DNA of 64,000 bases, from positions 310,001-374,000 of the forward strand of contig NZ_VSFF01000003.1 of NCBI RefSeq assembly GCF_008085905.1, given 5' to 3'. The position numbers and the translations under genes were made by a program. The notes below the pieces were generated by a model. It worked only from the letters and a program-made list of their open reading frames with translations, did no database searches and was not told the origin of the DNA. The stretch's first letter is position 1. Every line of letters starts with the position of its first letter. Shown piece by piece: positions 45,222 through 53,257 of this stretch. The DNA is from Actinomadura syzygii. Its GTDB lineage: Bacteria; Actinomycetota; Actinomycetes; Streptosporangiales; Streptosporangiaceae.

Positions 45222-46252
45222 CCCCCGCCACCGGACGCAGGCGCAGCGGCAAACTCGCCCACCTCGCCCCCGAACGCACCCTGCGCCGCCTCGAACTCCA
45301 GGTCACCCGCCGCCTCGACGGCCTCCTCAACGGCGAACACCTCGGCCTCCTCCCCGGCCCCGGCACCGAACTCGCCGAAGCCCGCCTCTACCAACCCGGC
45401 GAAGACGACGTCCGCCACATGGACTGGGCCGTCACCGCCCGCACCACCACCCCCCACGTCCGCGACCTCATCGCCGACCACGAACTCGAAGCCTGGGCCC
45501 TCGCCGACCTCACCCCCAGCATGGACTTCGGCACCGCCGCCATGACCAAACGCGACCTCGCCGTCGCCGCCCTCGCCGCCGTCGGCTTCCTCACCGTCCG
45601 CCTCGGCGACCGCGTCGGCGCCTACCTCCTCCACCACGACGGCATGCGCCGCTGGCCCGCCCGCACCGGCAAAGCCGCCCTCTACGCCCTCCTCCAGGCC
45701 GTCCTCGACGCCCAGTCCGTCGAGGACACCACCCCCGGCACCACCCGCACCGGCACCGCCTCCCCCCGCGACCTCCCCGCCGCCATCGCCGCCCTCGACC
45801 GCGGCCAGACCCGCCGCGGCCTCCGCGTGATCATCTCCGACTTCCTCGCCCCCGACGGCACCGACCCCACCGGCCTCCCGGTCGCCCGCGCCCACGACGC
45901 CCACCCCGACTGGGAACGGCCCCTGCGCCGCCTCACCACCCGCCACCAGGTCCTCGCCATCGAGATCATCGACCCGCGCGAACTCGACCTCCCCGACGTC
46001 GGACTCGTCGAGATGACCGACCCCGAGACCGGCGCCGTCCACGAGATCGTCCTCAACCGCCGCACCCGCGAACGCTACGCCGCCGCGGCCGCCGCCCAAC
46101 GCGCCCGCACCCGCGACGCCCTCCGCCGCAGCGGCGCCCACCACCTCGTCCTGCGCACCGACCGCGACTGGATCGCCGACATCGCCCGCTTCGCCCTCCG
46201 CCAGCGCCGCGCCGCAGGCCGGCCCGTCTCCACCGCGGGAGCGCGCCCATGA
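45218..46252 (+). CDS. DUF58-domain protein
   Basis: The 344-residue protein has the DUF58 core DVRHMDWAVTARTTTPHVRDLI and a vWA-like C-terminal region (VIISDFLAPDG, AIEIIDPRELDLPDVG). DUF58 proteins link MoxR to VWA partners in membrane-associated complexes. Its ATG overlaps the MoxR stop and its stop overlaps the VWA start (ATGA in both cases). No signal peptide is seen. Confidence 0.93.
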   Translation: MTPATGRRRSGKLAHLAPERTLRRLELQVTRRLDGLLNGEHLGLLPGPGTELAEARLYQPGEDDVRHMDWAVTARTTTPHVRDLIADHELEAWALADLTPSMDFGTAAMTKRDLAVAALAAVGFLTVRLGDRVGAYLLHHDGMRRWPARTGKAALYALLQAVLDAQSVEDTTPGTTRTGTASPRDLPAAIAALDRGQTRRGLRVIISDFLAPDGTDPTGLPVARAHDAHPDWERPLRRLTTRHQVLAIEIIDPRELDLPDVGLVEMTDPETGAVHEIVLNRRTRERYAAAAAAQRARTRDALRRSGAHHLVLRTDRDWIADIARFALRQRRAAGRPVSTAGARP

Positions 46253-47196
46253 CCTTCCTCTCACCGGAACGCCTCTGGCTGCTCGGCCTGCTCCCGCTCC
46301 TGGGCGCCGCCTACGCCCTGCTCCAGCTCCGCCGCAGCCGCTACGCCGTCCGCTTCACCAACCTCGCCCTGCTCTCCCAGGTCGCCCCGCGCCGCCCCGG
46401 CTGGCGCCGGCACGTCGCCGCCGCCCTCTTCCTCATCATGATCACCCTCATGATGATCGGGTTCGCCCGCCCCGCCGACTCCGTCAAGGTCCCCCGCGAC
46501 CGCGCCACCATCATGGTCGCCATCGACGTCTCCCTCTCCATGATGGCCAGGGACGTCCCGCCCAGCCGCTTCGACGCCGCCAAGGCCGCCGCCAAGAAGT
46601 TCATCGACGAACTCCCCGCCCGCTTCAACGTCGGCGTCGTCGGCTTCGCCGGAAACGCCAACCTCATCGCCGCGCCCTCCGCCGACCGCGCCGCCGCCAT
46701 CGCCTCCATCGACCAGCTCGTCCTCGCCAAACGCACCGCCATCGGCGAGGCCGTCTTCACCTCGCTGCAGGCCATCCGCTCCTTCGACGCCGACGCCAGC
46801 CAGGACCCGCCGCCCGCCCACATCGTCCTGCTCTCCGACGGCGACAACACCACCGGACGCTCCGTCCAGGAGGCCATCGACGCCAGCCGCGGCGCCCACG
46901 TCCCCGTCTCCACCATCGCCTTCGGCACGCCCTACGGCACCGTCGACATCGAAGGCGAGACCACCAGCGTCTCGGTCAACAAGGAGACCCTGCGCGCCCT
47001 CGCCGACAGCACCGAGGGCAAGTCCTACGAGGCCGCCGACGCCGGACAGCTCCGCGAGGTCTACGCCAACATCGGCACCTCGCTCGGCTTCAAGACCGAG
47101 CACCGCGACGTCGCCGCGCGCTACCTCGGCATCGCGCTGATCTTCGCGCTCGCCGCCGGCGGCGCGTCCCTCGCCTGGTTCTCCCGCCTGCCCTAG
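46249..47196 (+). CDS. VWA-domain membrane protein (BatA-like)
   Basis: The 315-residue protein has an N-terminal helix (about 9-26), a second at 56-72, a von Willebrand A domain with the MIDAS DVSLSM (93-98) and DGDNTTG, and a C-terminal helix (about 292-312). It should bind a divalent metal outside or at the membrane and be activated by the MoxR ATPase. It overlaps the DUF58 gene. No second VWA (BatB-like) or other Bat gene follows, so the unit is short. Confidence 0.93.
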   Translation: MTFLSPERLWLLGLLPLLGAAYALLQLRRSRYAVRFTNLALLSQVAPRRPGWRRHVAAALFLIMITLMMIGFARPADSVKVPRDRATIMVAIDVSLSMMARDVPPSRFDAAKAAAKKFIDELPARFNVGVVGFAGNANLIAAPSADRAAAIASIDQLVLAKRTAIGEAVFTSLQAIRSFDADASQDPPPAHIVLLSDGDNTTGRSVQEAIDASRGAHVPVSTIAFGTPYGTVDIEGETTSVSVNKETLRALADSTEGKSYEAADAGQLREVYANIGTSLGFKTEHRDVAARYLGIALIFALAAGGASLAWFSRLP

Positions 47197-47259
47197 CGCG
47201 CGCCCGCCCCGCCCCGGCACGGCGCCGGTACCCGCGCGACGCTGGTACGGTCGGCCGAC

Positions 47260-47886
47260 GTGGGGGAACACTACTTCGCCGAACGGCCGGGCACCGCGAG
47301 CCGCCGTCGCACCGTCGACCTCGTCCTGCCCGACCTGCACCTGCGGCTCGACACCGACGCCGGCGTGTTCTCCCCCGACCGGATCGACCCCGGCACGCGC
47401 ATCCTCCTCGAGACCGTCCCCGCGCCGCCGCCCACCGGCGACCTCCTCGACCTCGGCTGCGGATACGGCCCCATCGCCCTCACCCTCGCGAAACGCTCTT
47501 CCCAGTCGATGGTTTGGGGCGTGGATGTCAATCGCCGGGCCTTGGAGCTGGCTGAAGGTAATGCTCAAACCGCTGGCCTTGACAATGTAAGGTTCAGGGT
47601 GGCGGACGACATCGACCCCGGCCTCCGCTTCGCCGCGATCTGGTCCAACCCCCCGATCCGCGTCGGCAAGACCGCCCTGCACGACCTCCTCCTCGCCTGG
47701 CTCCCCCGCCTCACCCCCGGTGGCGCCGCGCACCTCGTCGTCCAGCGGCACCTCGGCTCCGACTCCCTGCAGCGCTGGCTGGACGGCCAGGGCCTCCCCG
47801 CCGAGCGGGTCGCGTCCCGGTCCGGATACCGGGTCCTGCGCGTCACGGCCCGCCCCGAACCCGACACGGAAGGCACCACCCGATGA
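47260..47886 (+). CDS. RsmC-like class I methyltransferase
   Basis: The 208-residue protein has motif I LLDLGCGYGPIALTLAK (about 63-79) and the catalytic-type SNPPIRVGK (about 129-137) of 16S rRNA guanine-N2 methyltransferases. It likely modifies rRNA. Codons from about 47490 to 47605 are unusually AT-rich for this window (GTT, GAT, AAT, CTT, GTA). It overlaps the TrmH-like gene by 4 bases, so two RNA methyltransferase-like genes form a pair. Confidence 0.88.
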   Translation: MGEHYFAERPGTASRRRTVDLVLPDLHLRLDTDAGVFSPDRIDPGTRILLETVPAPPPTGDLLDLGCGYGPIALTLAKRSSQSMVWGVDVNRRALELAEGNAQTAGLDNVRFRVADDIDPGLRFAAIWSNPPIRVGKTALHDLLLAWLPRLTPGGAAHLVVQRHLGSDSLQRWLDGQGLPAERVASRSGYRVLRVTARPEPDTEGTTR

Positions 47887-48431
47887 GCGGCCCGACCACC
47901 CCCGGACGCCGGCAGCTGCGCGGCACCGACGTCAAGCGCCTCAACCGCGACTGGCGCCGCCGCACCGAGGCCCGCCTCGGCCTGCTCGTCGAATCGGTCA
48001 CCCAGCCCTTCAACACCGGCTCGATCGTCCGCAGCGCCGCCGCGTTCGGCGTCGAGCGCGTCTGGTTCGCCGGGAACGCCACTCCCCCGACCCAGAAGGG
48101 CGTCGACAAGACCGCGCTCGGCACGCTGCGGCTCGTCCCGTGGGAGCACGCCGGGTCCGCCGCCGACGCCGCGGCCGCCGTCCGCAAGGAGGGCATGCGG
48201 CTCGTCGCCGTCGAGCTCACCGGCGACGCCGTGCCACTGCACGAGGCGCCCCTGGACGGCGACGTCTGCCTCGCCGTCGGCGGCGAGGACCACGGCTGCT
48301 CCCCCGCCCTGCTCGCCGCCGCCGACGCGGTCGCCTACATCCCCCAGATCGGACGGGTCGGCTCGCTCAACGTCGCCGTCGCCACCGCCATCGCCCTCGC
48401 CGAGGCCCGCCGCCGCGAATGGACGTCCTGA
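47883..48431 (+). CDS. SpoU/TrmH-family RNA 2'-O-methyltransferase
   Basis: The 182-residue SPOUT enzyme has motif 1 QPFNTGSIVRSAAAFGVERVWF, motif 2 VGGEDHGCS and motif 3 IPQIGRVGSLNVAVATAIALAEARR, which form the trefoil knot SAM site. It is compact, with no N-terminal extension, like TrmH or small tRNA methyltransferases. It is coupled to the RsmC-like gene upstream. Confidence 0.93.
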   Translation: MSGPTTPGRRQLRGTDVKRLNRDWRRRTEARLGLLVESVTQPFNTGSIVRSAAAFGVERVWFAGNATPPTQKGVDKTALGTLRLVPWEHAGSAADAAAAVRKEGMRLVAVELTGDAVPLHEAPLDGDVCLAVGGEDHGCSPALLAAADAVAYIPQIGRVGSLNVAVATAIALAEARRREWTS

Positions 48432-48441
48432 CCCGCACGGT

Positions 48442-48458
48442 TTGCGGAAACGGCAACG
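48442..48458 (+). promoter_or_regulatory. 17-bp motif shared with the 33.1 kb flavoprotein promoter
   Basis: TTGCGGAAACGGCAACG is identical to the reverse-strand 33130-33146 sequence and lies 41 bases before the methyltransferase ATG. A partial second copy GCGGAAA follows at 48465-48471. Confidence 0.65.
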
Positions 48459-48498
48459 CCGTTAGCGGAAAAGGCGCTCGTCCGGGCACCATCACGGC

Positions 48499-49131
48499 AT
48501 GGACGAACCCACCAACGGCCAGGAGTTCTGGGACTCCCGCTACGGCGAGCACGACCACCTGTGGAGCGGCGAGCCCAACGCCGTCCTCGTCGAGGAGACC
48601 ACCGACCTCCAACCCGGCACGGCGCTCGACCTCGGCTGCGGCGAGGGCGCGGACGCGATCTGGCTCGCCCGCCGCGGCTGGCGCGTCACCGCCACCGACA
48701 TCTCCGGCGTCGCGCTCGACCGCGCCGCACACCACGCCGAGCACGCCGGCGTCGCCGACCGCATCGACCTGCAGCGCCGCGACCTCGCCGAGTCCTTCCC
48801 CGACGGCGTCTACGACCTGGTGTCCGCGCACTTCCTGCACTCGCCGCACGAGGGCATGCCGCGCGAGAAGATCCTGCGCGCCGCCGCCGCGGCCGTCGCC
48901 CCCGGCGGCACGCTGCTGATCGTCGGGCACGCCGGGCCGCCGCCCTGGGACCCCGACGCCCACCCCGACGTCCACCTGCCCACCGCCGACGAGGTCCGCG
49001 CCTCGCTCGCGCTCCCGGACGGCGACTGGGACGTCCTGCGCAGCGGCGAGCACGAGCGCGTCCAGACCGCGCCGGACGGCCGCGTCATGACCCGCACCGA
49101 CAACGCCCTCCGGCTCCGCCGCCGCGCCTGA
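48499..49131 (+). CDS. class I SAM-dependent methyltransferase (TehB/UbiE-like)
   Basis: The 210-residue protein has FWDSRYGEHDHLWSGEPN at the start, motif I LDLGCGEGADAIWLARRG (about 44-61) and VAPGGTLLIVGH. It resembles the methyltransferase part of fused oxidoreductase/methyltransferase proteins I recall from actinomycetes. Its promoter motif recurs before the thioredoxin-reductase-like flavoprotein at 33 kb, so the two may be co-regulated. The acceptor is unknown. A 14-base tandem repeat follows its stop. Confidence 0.9.
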   Translation: MDEPTNGQEFWDSRYGEHDHLWSGEPNAVLVEETTDLQPGTALDLGCGEGADAIWLARRGWRVTATDISGVALDRAAHHAEHAGVADRIDLQRRDLAESFPDGVYDLVSAHFLHSPHEGMPREKILRAAAAAVAPGGTLLIVGHAGPPPWDPDAHPDVHLPTADEVRASLALPDGDWDVLRSGEHERVQTAPDGRVMTRTDNALRLRRRA

Positions 49132-49142
49132 CCCGATCTCCG

Positions 49143-49176
49143 GCGACAGGGAGGCCGCGACAGGGAGGCCGCGACA
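49143..49176. repeat. 14-bp tandem repeat x2.4 between two convergent stops
   Basis: GCGACAGGGAGGCC occurs at 49143-49156 and 49157-49170, followed by the first 6 bases again. It starts 12 bases past the methyltransferase stop and ends 10 bases before the convergent EF-hand stop. Confidence 0.88.
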
Positions 49177-49185
49177 CGGGCGCCG

Positions 49186-49410
49186 TCACGGACGGGCGGC
49201 GGCGCCCTCCATCAGGGCCGTGAACTCCTCCAGGGAGATCTTGCCGTCGCGGTTGGCGTCGGCGGCCACGACCACCTCCACCACGCGCGTGCCGGTCGTG
49301 TCCTGGCCGAGCTTCGCCATGAGGTTCTTCAGCTCGGCCGTCGAGATGTAGCCGTCGCCGTCGACGTCCACCAGCTCGAACGTCGCCCTGTACTCGTTCA
49401 CGTCCGCCAC
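49186..49410 (-). CDS. small EF-hand calcium-binding protein
   Basis: The 74-residue protein has two EF-hand loops, DVDGDGYISTAE (15-26) and DANRDGKISLEE (51-62), both with the Asp/Asn/Gly/Glu pattern needed for calcium. It starts with GTG. It resembles actinomycete calmodulin-like proteins such as those linked to signalling. It is divergent from the GDPD gene and separated from it by a short promoter region. Confidence 0.92.
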   Translation of the reverse strand: MADVNEYRATFELVDVDGDGYISTAELKNLMAKLGQDTTGTRVVEVVVAADANRDGKISLEEFTALMEGAAARP

Positions 49411-49452
49411 GCCCGCTCCTTAGCCGATCGTTTGCCGCGGCCGACCGTAGCA

Positions 49453-49480
49453 TTGACATCACCCGGCGCGGACCTTTACG
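49453..49480 (+). promoter_or_regulatory. -35/-10 promoter of the GDPD gene
   Basis: TTGACA (49453-49458), a 16-base spacer and TTTACG (49475-49480) form a plausible promoter ending 14 bases before the GTG at 49495. The -35 is a perfect consensus; the -10 is weak. Confidence 0.5.
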
Positions 49481-49494
49481 CAGTAAGGTCCGGC

Positions 49495-50322
49495 GTGACC
49501 TCCCCGTCCGACATAATCGGACGGGTGCGACGCTCGTACGAGTTCCTCGACCACCCCGGCCCCATCCCGTTCGCCCACCGCGGCGGCGCCGGCGGCCGCC
49601 CCGAGAACTCCATGGCCGCGTTCCAGCGCGCCGTCGACCTCGGCTACCGCTACCTGGAGACCGACGCGCACGCCACCGCCGACGGCGTCGTCGTCGCCTT
49701 CCACGACCGCACCCTCGACCGCGTCACCGACCGCAGGGGCGTGATCGCCGAGCTGCCCTACGCCGAGGTCGCCAAGGCCCGCATCGGCGGCAGCGAGCCC
49801 ATCCCCCGACTGGAGGAGCTCCTGTCGTCCTTCCCGGACGCCCGCGTCAACATCGACCTCAAGGACGCCCCCGTCATCGGCCCCCTCTCGGCGGCGCTGC
49901 ACCGCGCCAAGGCGTGGGACCGGGTGTGCCTGACGTCCTTCTCCACCCGCCGGCTGGCCCAGATGCGGGCCCGGCTGCCGCTGTTCACCGACCGCGACGT
50001 GTGCACCGCGCTCGGCCCGCGCGGGGTGATGGCGCTGCGCGCCAAGTCCTACGGCGGCCCGGCCGCCAAGCTGATCCGCCTCGCCGCCACCGGCGTCGCC
50101 TGCGCGCAGGTCCCCTACGGGCTCGGACCTCTCCCGTTCGTCACCGAGGCGTTCGTCGCCCGCGCCCACGAACTCGGCCTGCAGGTCCACGCCTGGACGG
50201 TCAACGAGCCCGCCGACATGCGCCGCCTGCTCGACCTCGGCGTCGACGGCATCATGACCGACGATCTGCTGGCCCTGCGGGACGTGATGTCGTCTCGCGG
50301 CCAGTGGCCCGGCCCCTCCTGA
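49495..50322 (+). CDS. glycerophosphodiester phosphodiesterase
   Basis: The 275-residue protein has the GDPD signature FAHRGGAGGRPENSMAAF (about 23-40), the metal residues in ETDAHATADGVVVAFHD and the C-terminal VHAWTVNEPADMRRLLDLGVDGIMTDD. It should cleave glycerophosphodiesters to alcohol and glycerol 3-phosphate. No signal peptide is evident. Two GTG starts fit (49495, 49525); the first is used because AAGG lies 6 bases upstream, but the second would give a longer leader. Confidence 0.92.
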   Translation: MTSPSDIIGRVRRSYEFLDHPGPIPFAHRGGAGGRPENSMAAFQRAVDLGYRYLETDAHATADGVVVAFHDRTLDRVTDRRGVIAELPYAEVAKARIGGSEPIPRLEELLSSFPDARVNIDLKDAPVIGPLSAALHRAKAWDRVCLTSFSTRRLAQMRARLPLFTDRDVCTALGPRGVMALRAKSYGGPAAKLIRLAATGVACAQVPYGLGPLPFVTEAFVARAHELGLQVHAWTVNEPADMRRLLDLGVDGIMTDDLLALRDVMSSRGQWPGPS

Positions 50323-50328
50323 GGCCCG

Positions 50329-50622
50329 TCAGCGGTTGAAGCCGGGCGGGCGGTACTCGGCCGCGATCCGCATCGGTCCCGACGGGCCGGGGCGCTCGGC
50401 GGGCCGGCCCGGCTGCCCGGGCGGCACCGTCCCGCCGACCTGGAGGTCGAGACGCTGCGACCGGGCCATCTCCAGGAGCTCCAGGTCCTCCGGGGAGACC
50501 AGCGCGGCCATCACCCGGCCGCGCCGCGTCAGCTTCACGGGCTCGCCCGTGTAGGCGACCCGGTTCACCAGATCAGCGAACTGGGCACGTGCTTCGGTTA
50601 CCGGAACATCCACGTGATTCAT
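50329..50622 (-). CDS. orphan Phd/YefM-type antitoxin
   Basis: The 97-residue protein opens with the Phd fold VPVTEARAQFADLVNRVAYTGEPVKLTRRGRVMAALVS (about 6-43), which binds DNA and would neutralise a Doc/YoeB-like toxin through its C-terminus. The C-terminus is long and Pro/Gly-rich and does not look like a toxin-binding helix. No toxin gene is adjacent. It is divergent from the ClpP pair and may only regulate its own or that promoter. Confidence 0.88.
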   Translation of the reverse strand: MNHVDVPVTEARAQFADLVNRVAYTGEPVKLTRRGRVMAALVSPEDLELLEMARSQRLDLQVGGTVPPGQPGRPAERPGPSGPMRIAAEYRPPGFNR

Positions 50623-50675
50623 CGTATAGCGAAACTCCCCGCTCTCCCCTGGTCGCCCTCAGCCACGCCGCGTTA

Positions 50676-50709
50676 ACGTGCTCACGTACATAGTGTACGA
50701 ACTGTACAG
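50676..50709. promoter_or_regulatory. three palindromes before the clpP pair
   Basis: ACGTG-CT-CACGT (50676-50687), CGTACA-TAG-TGTACG (50685-50699) and CTGTACAG (50702-50709) sit between the divergent Phd and ClpP genes. The middle one is a perfect 15-base dyad. They likely bind the regulator of this region. Confidence 0.6.
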
Positions 50710-50727
50710 ATGATCAAGGAGTGTCAC

Positions 50728-51384
50728 GTGAGCGACGGACCGATGCGATGGGACGGCGACCAGCCCGGCGAGCGGCTGAACAGGACCTACATGGGCAGGA
50801 CGCGGGCCAGCGTCACCGAGATGCCGCCGCTCGCCGAGGCCCAGCTGTTCGAGCGGCTCCTCGCGCAGCGCATCGTGTTCATCGGCAGCGAGATCGACGA
50901 CCAGCTCGCCAACCGGGTCAGCGCGCAGCTCCTGCTGCTCGCCGCGCACGACTCCAGGCGCGACATCACGATCTACGTCAACTCCCCCGGCGGCGTCGTC
51001 GACGCGGGCATGGCGATCTACGACATGATGCAGTTCGTCCCAAACGACATATCCACGGTCGTGATGGGCATGGCGGCGTCCATGGGCCAGACGCTGCTGT
51101 GCGCCGGCACCGCGGGCAAGCGCTACGCGCTGCGGCACGCCCGGGTGATGATGCACCAGCCGCACGGCGGGATCGGCGGCACCGCGTCCGACATCAAGAT
51201 CCAGGCCGAGCAGTCGCTGTACCTCAAGCGGACCCTGGCCGAGCGGACCGCGTTCCACACCGGGCAGCCGCTGGAGCGCATCGAGGCCGACAGCGACCGC
51301 GACCGCTGGTTCACCGCCGACGCGGCCCGCGAGTACGGCTTCGTCGACCACGTCATCGACAGCACAGACCGGGTGGGCACATGA
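50728..51384 (+). CDS. clpP: ClpP protease subunit, first of a pair
   Basis: The 218-residue protease has Ser118 in GMAASMGQ and His143 in MMHQPHGG; the catalytic Asp is in the DRDRWF segment (about 190-195). The N-terminal extension (about 1-35) is longer than in ClpP1. It starts with GTG behind AAGGAG at 6 bases. The stop overlaps the second clpP ATG. Actinomycetes carry such accessory ClpP3/ClpP4-type pairs, induced when the main ClpP fails. Confidence 0.93.
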   Translation: MSDGPMRWDGDQPGERLNRTYMGRTRASVTEMPPLAEAQLFERLLAQRIVFIGSEIDDQLANRVSAQLLLLAAHDSRRDITIYVNSPGGVVDAGMAIYDMMQFVPNDISTVVMGMAASMGQTLLCAGTAGKRYALRHARVMMHQPHGGIGGTASDIKIQAEQSLYLKRTLAERTAFHTGQPLERIEADSDRDRWFTADAAREYGFVDHVIDSTDRVGT

Positions 51385-51986
51385 CACGTGCGGAACGCCG
51401 GACCCTCGTCCCGTCGTTCGAGGAGCAGACGACCTACGGGCGCAAGGAGACCGACCCCTACAACAAGCTCTTCGAGGACCGGATCGTCTTCCTCGGCACG
51501 CCGGTCGACGACGTCAGCGCCAACGACATCACCGCGCAGCTCCTCGCGCTGGAGGGATTGGACCCCGACCGTCCCATCGCCCTGTACATCAACTCGCCGG
51601 GCGGGTCGCTGACGGCGATGCTGGCGATCTGCGACACGATGCGCTACGTCCGGCCGCCGATCGAGACGACCTGCGTCGGGCAGGCCGGCTCGGCGGCGGC
51701 GATCCTGCTGGCGGCGGGCGAGCCCGGCCGGCGGCAGGCGCTGACCGGCGCGCGGATCGTGCTGCACGAGCCCGCGATCGAGGTGTCCCGCGGGTACGCC
51801 ACCGACCTCGACATCCAGGCCCGCGAGGTCCTGCGGCTGCGCGAGCAGGCCGAGGCGATCGTGGCGGAGGCGACCGGCCGCGACCCCGCCACGGTCCGCG
51901 GCGACCTGGACCGCACGAGGTACTTCAGCGCCGCCGAGGCCAAGGAGTACGGGCTGATCGACGAGGTCATCACGACCCGGGGCTGA
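51381..51986 (+). CDS. clpP: ClpP protease subunit, second of a pair
   Basis: The 201-residue subunit has Ser104 in VGQAGSAAAILL, a looser version of the usual ASMGA, and His129 in RIVLHEPA; Asp is in the GDLDRTRYF segment (about 175). It is probably co-assembled with the first subunit in a 14-mer, with Clp ATPases supplied from elsewhere. It overlaps the first gene by 4 bases. No terminator is clear between it and rbpA. Confidence 0.92.
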   Translation: MTRAERRTLVPSFEEQTTYGRKETDPYNKLFEDRIVFLGTPVDDVSANDITAQLLALEGLDPDRPIALYINSPGGSLTAMLAICDTMRYVRPPIETTCVGQAGSAAAILLAAGEPGRRQALTGARIVLHEPAIEVSRGYATDLDIQAREVLRLREQAEAIVAEATGRDPATVRGDLDRTRYFSAAEAKEYGLIDEVITTRG

Positions 51987-52060
51987 CCCGCCCGGCGGGA
52001 CGATCTTGCCCCGCGGCGCGGCCCGGCCGGAAACGGCAGGGTTGGATCACTCCCCCGGCG

Positions 52061-52086
52061 GGAATCTTGTCACGGTATTCAGCGTT
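52061..52086 (+). promoter_or_regulatory. SigR-type promoter of rbpA
   Basis: GGAAT (52061-52065), preceded by G, then 18 bases and GTT (52084-52086) match the actinomycete SigR (thiol-stress) consensus GGGAAT-N18-GTT. It lies about 40 bases before the rbpA ATG. rbpA is a known SigR target in Streptomyces. Confidence 0.75.
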
Positions 52087-52127
52087 GGTGATGGCAAGAC
52101 CGCAAGCCGTCTGGGAGGCACGTGACG

Positions 52128-52472
52128 ATGGCCGAGCGCGCACTTCGCGGCACCCGACTCGGAGCGACGAGCTACGAGAACGATCGCAACACCGATCTGG
52201 CCCCTCGCCAAGAGGTCGACTACACCTGCACGAAGGGCCACCGGTTCACCGTGACGCTCGCAGCCGAGGCCGAGGTGCCGATGACCTGGGAATGCCGCAA
52301 CTGCGGCGCCACGGCCCTGCGGGTCGACGGGGAGCTGCCCCAAACCAAGAAGGGGAAGCCGCCGCGCACGCACTGGGACATGCTCATGGAACGCAGGACG
52401 CTCGAAGACCTGGAGGAGGTCCTCGCGGAGCGGTTGGAGATCCTGCGGGCAGGACGCCGCCGGTCGGCGTGA
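52128..52472 (+). CDS. rbpA: RNA polymerase-binding protein RbpA
   Basis: The 114-residue protein is typical RbpA: AERALRGTRLGATSYEND at the start, a zinc-type CTKGH...CRNCG core (about 34-60) and the C-terminal sigma-interacting RRTLEDLEEVLAERLEILR. It stabilises RNA polymerase with group I/II sigma factors. The ATG at 52128 has GGAGG 9 bases upstream; a GTG two codons earlier is also possible. A good terminator follows. Confidence 0.97.
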   Translation: MAERALRGTRLGATSYENDRNTDLAPRQEVDYTCTKGHRFTVTLAAEAEVPMTWECRNCGATALRVDGELPQTKKGKPPRTHWDMLMERRTLEDLEEVLAERLEILRAGRRRSA

Positions 52473-52493
52473 ACGGCTGAGAGAACGCGCGGG

Positions 52494-52527
52494 AAGGGCC
52501 CGTACCGGGAACGGTGCGGGCCCTTTT
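52494..52527 (+). terminator. intrinsic terminator after rbpA
   Basis: AAGGGCCCGTACC (52494-52506) and GGTGCGGGCCCTT (52513-52525) pair with one mismatch around GGGAAC, followed by TTTT. It is the clearest classical terminator in the window. Confidence 0.85.
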
Positions 52528-52588
52528 CCATGCCTCGCGACGGCGTACGCGGGATACCGTCCGCCCTTTCGGCCGCGTGGTCGGCCGG

Positions 52589-53257
52589 TCAGCGGCCCGC
52601 GCGGGGTAGGACGAGGCCGGTCTCGTAGGCGGTCACGACGGCCTGGACCCGGTCGCGGAGCCCCAGTTTGCGCAGGATACGGCTGACGTGGGTCTTGACG
52701 GTCTCCTCCCCCACCACGAGCCGCGCGGCGATCTCGGCGTTGGTGAGGCCCTCGGCGACCAGGCGGAGCACGTCGGTCTCGCGCGGGGTCAGCGCGTCCA
52801 GGACGTCCGGGCCCTGGGACGGCGGCCGCGGGCGGAGCCGGGCGAACTCCCCGATGAGGCGGCGGGTGACGGCCGGGGCGAGCAGCGCCTCCCCCGCCGC
52901 CACCACGCGGACGGCGTCGAACAGCCGCTCGGCGGTGACGTCCTTGAGCAGGAACCCGCTGGCGCCCGCGACCAGGGCGTCGTAGACGTGCTCGTCCAGG
53001 TCGAACGTGGTGAGCATCAGGACGCGCGGGGCGTCCGGGGCGGAGGTGACGCGGCGGGTGGCCTCGATGCCGTCCATGACGGGCATCCGCACGTCCATCA
53101 GGACCACGTCCGGGCGGTGCTCGCGGCAGACCCGCACGGCGGCGGCGCCGTCGGCGGCGGTGGCGACGACGGCCAGGTCGGGCTGGGTGCCGAGCAGGGC
53201 CCCGAAACCCGCTCGGACGACCTCCTGGTCGTCGGCCACCACGACGCGGACGGTCAC
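52589..53257 (-). CDS. NarL/FixJ-family response regulator
   Basis: The 222-residue regulator has a receiver domain with phospho-acceptor Asp in VVLMDVRMPVMDG (about 55) and a C-terminal LuxR HTH, LTPRETDVLRLVAEGLTNAEIAARLVVGEETVKTHVSRIL. It starts with GTG overlapping the kinase stop. It most likely controls the divergent ABC exporter operon at 54.4 kb. Confidence 0.95.
   Translation of the reverse strand: MTVRVVVADDQEVVRAGFGALLGTQPDLAVVATAADGAAAVRVCREHRPDVVLMDVRMPVMDGIEATRRVTSAPDAPRVLMLTTFDLDEHVYDALVAGASGFLLKDVTAERLFDAVRVVAAGEALLAPAVTRRLIGEFARLRPRPPSQGPDVLDALTPRETDVLRLVAEGLTNAEIAARLVVGEETVKTHVSRILRKLGLRDRVQAVVTAYETGLVLPRAGR

Noticed and set aside
50329..50622. Complete toxin-antitoxin module
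   Set aside because: Only the Phd-type antitoxin is present. Both neighbours are a GDPD gene and a ClpP gene, and no small toxin frame fits.
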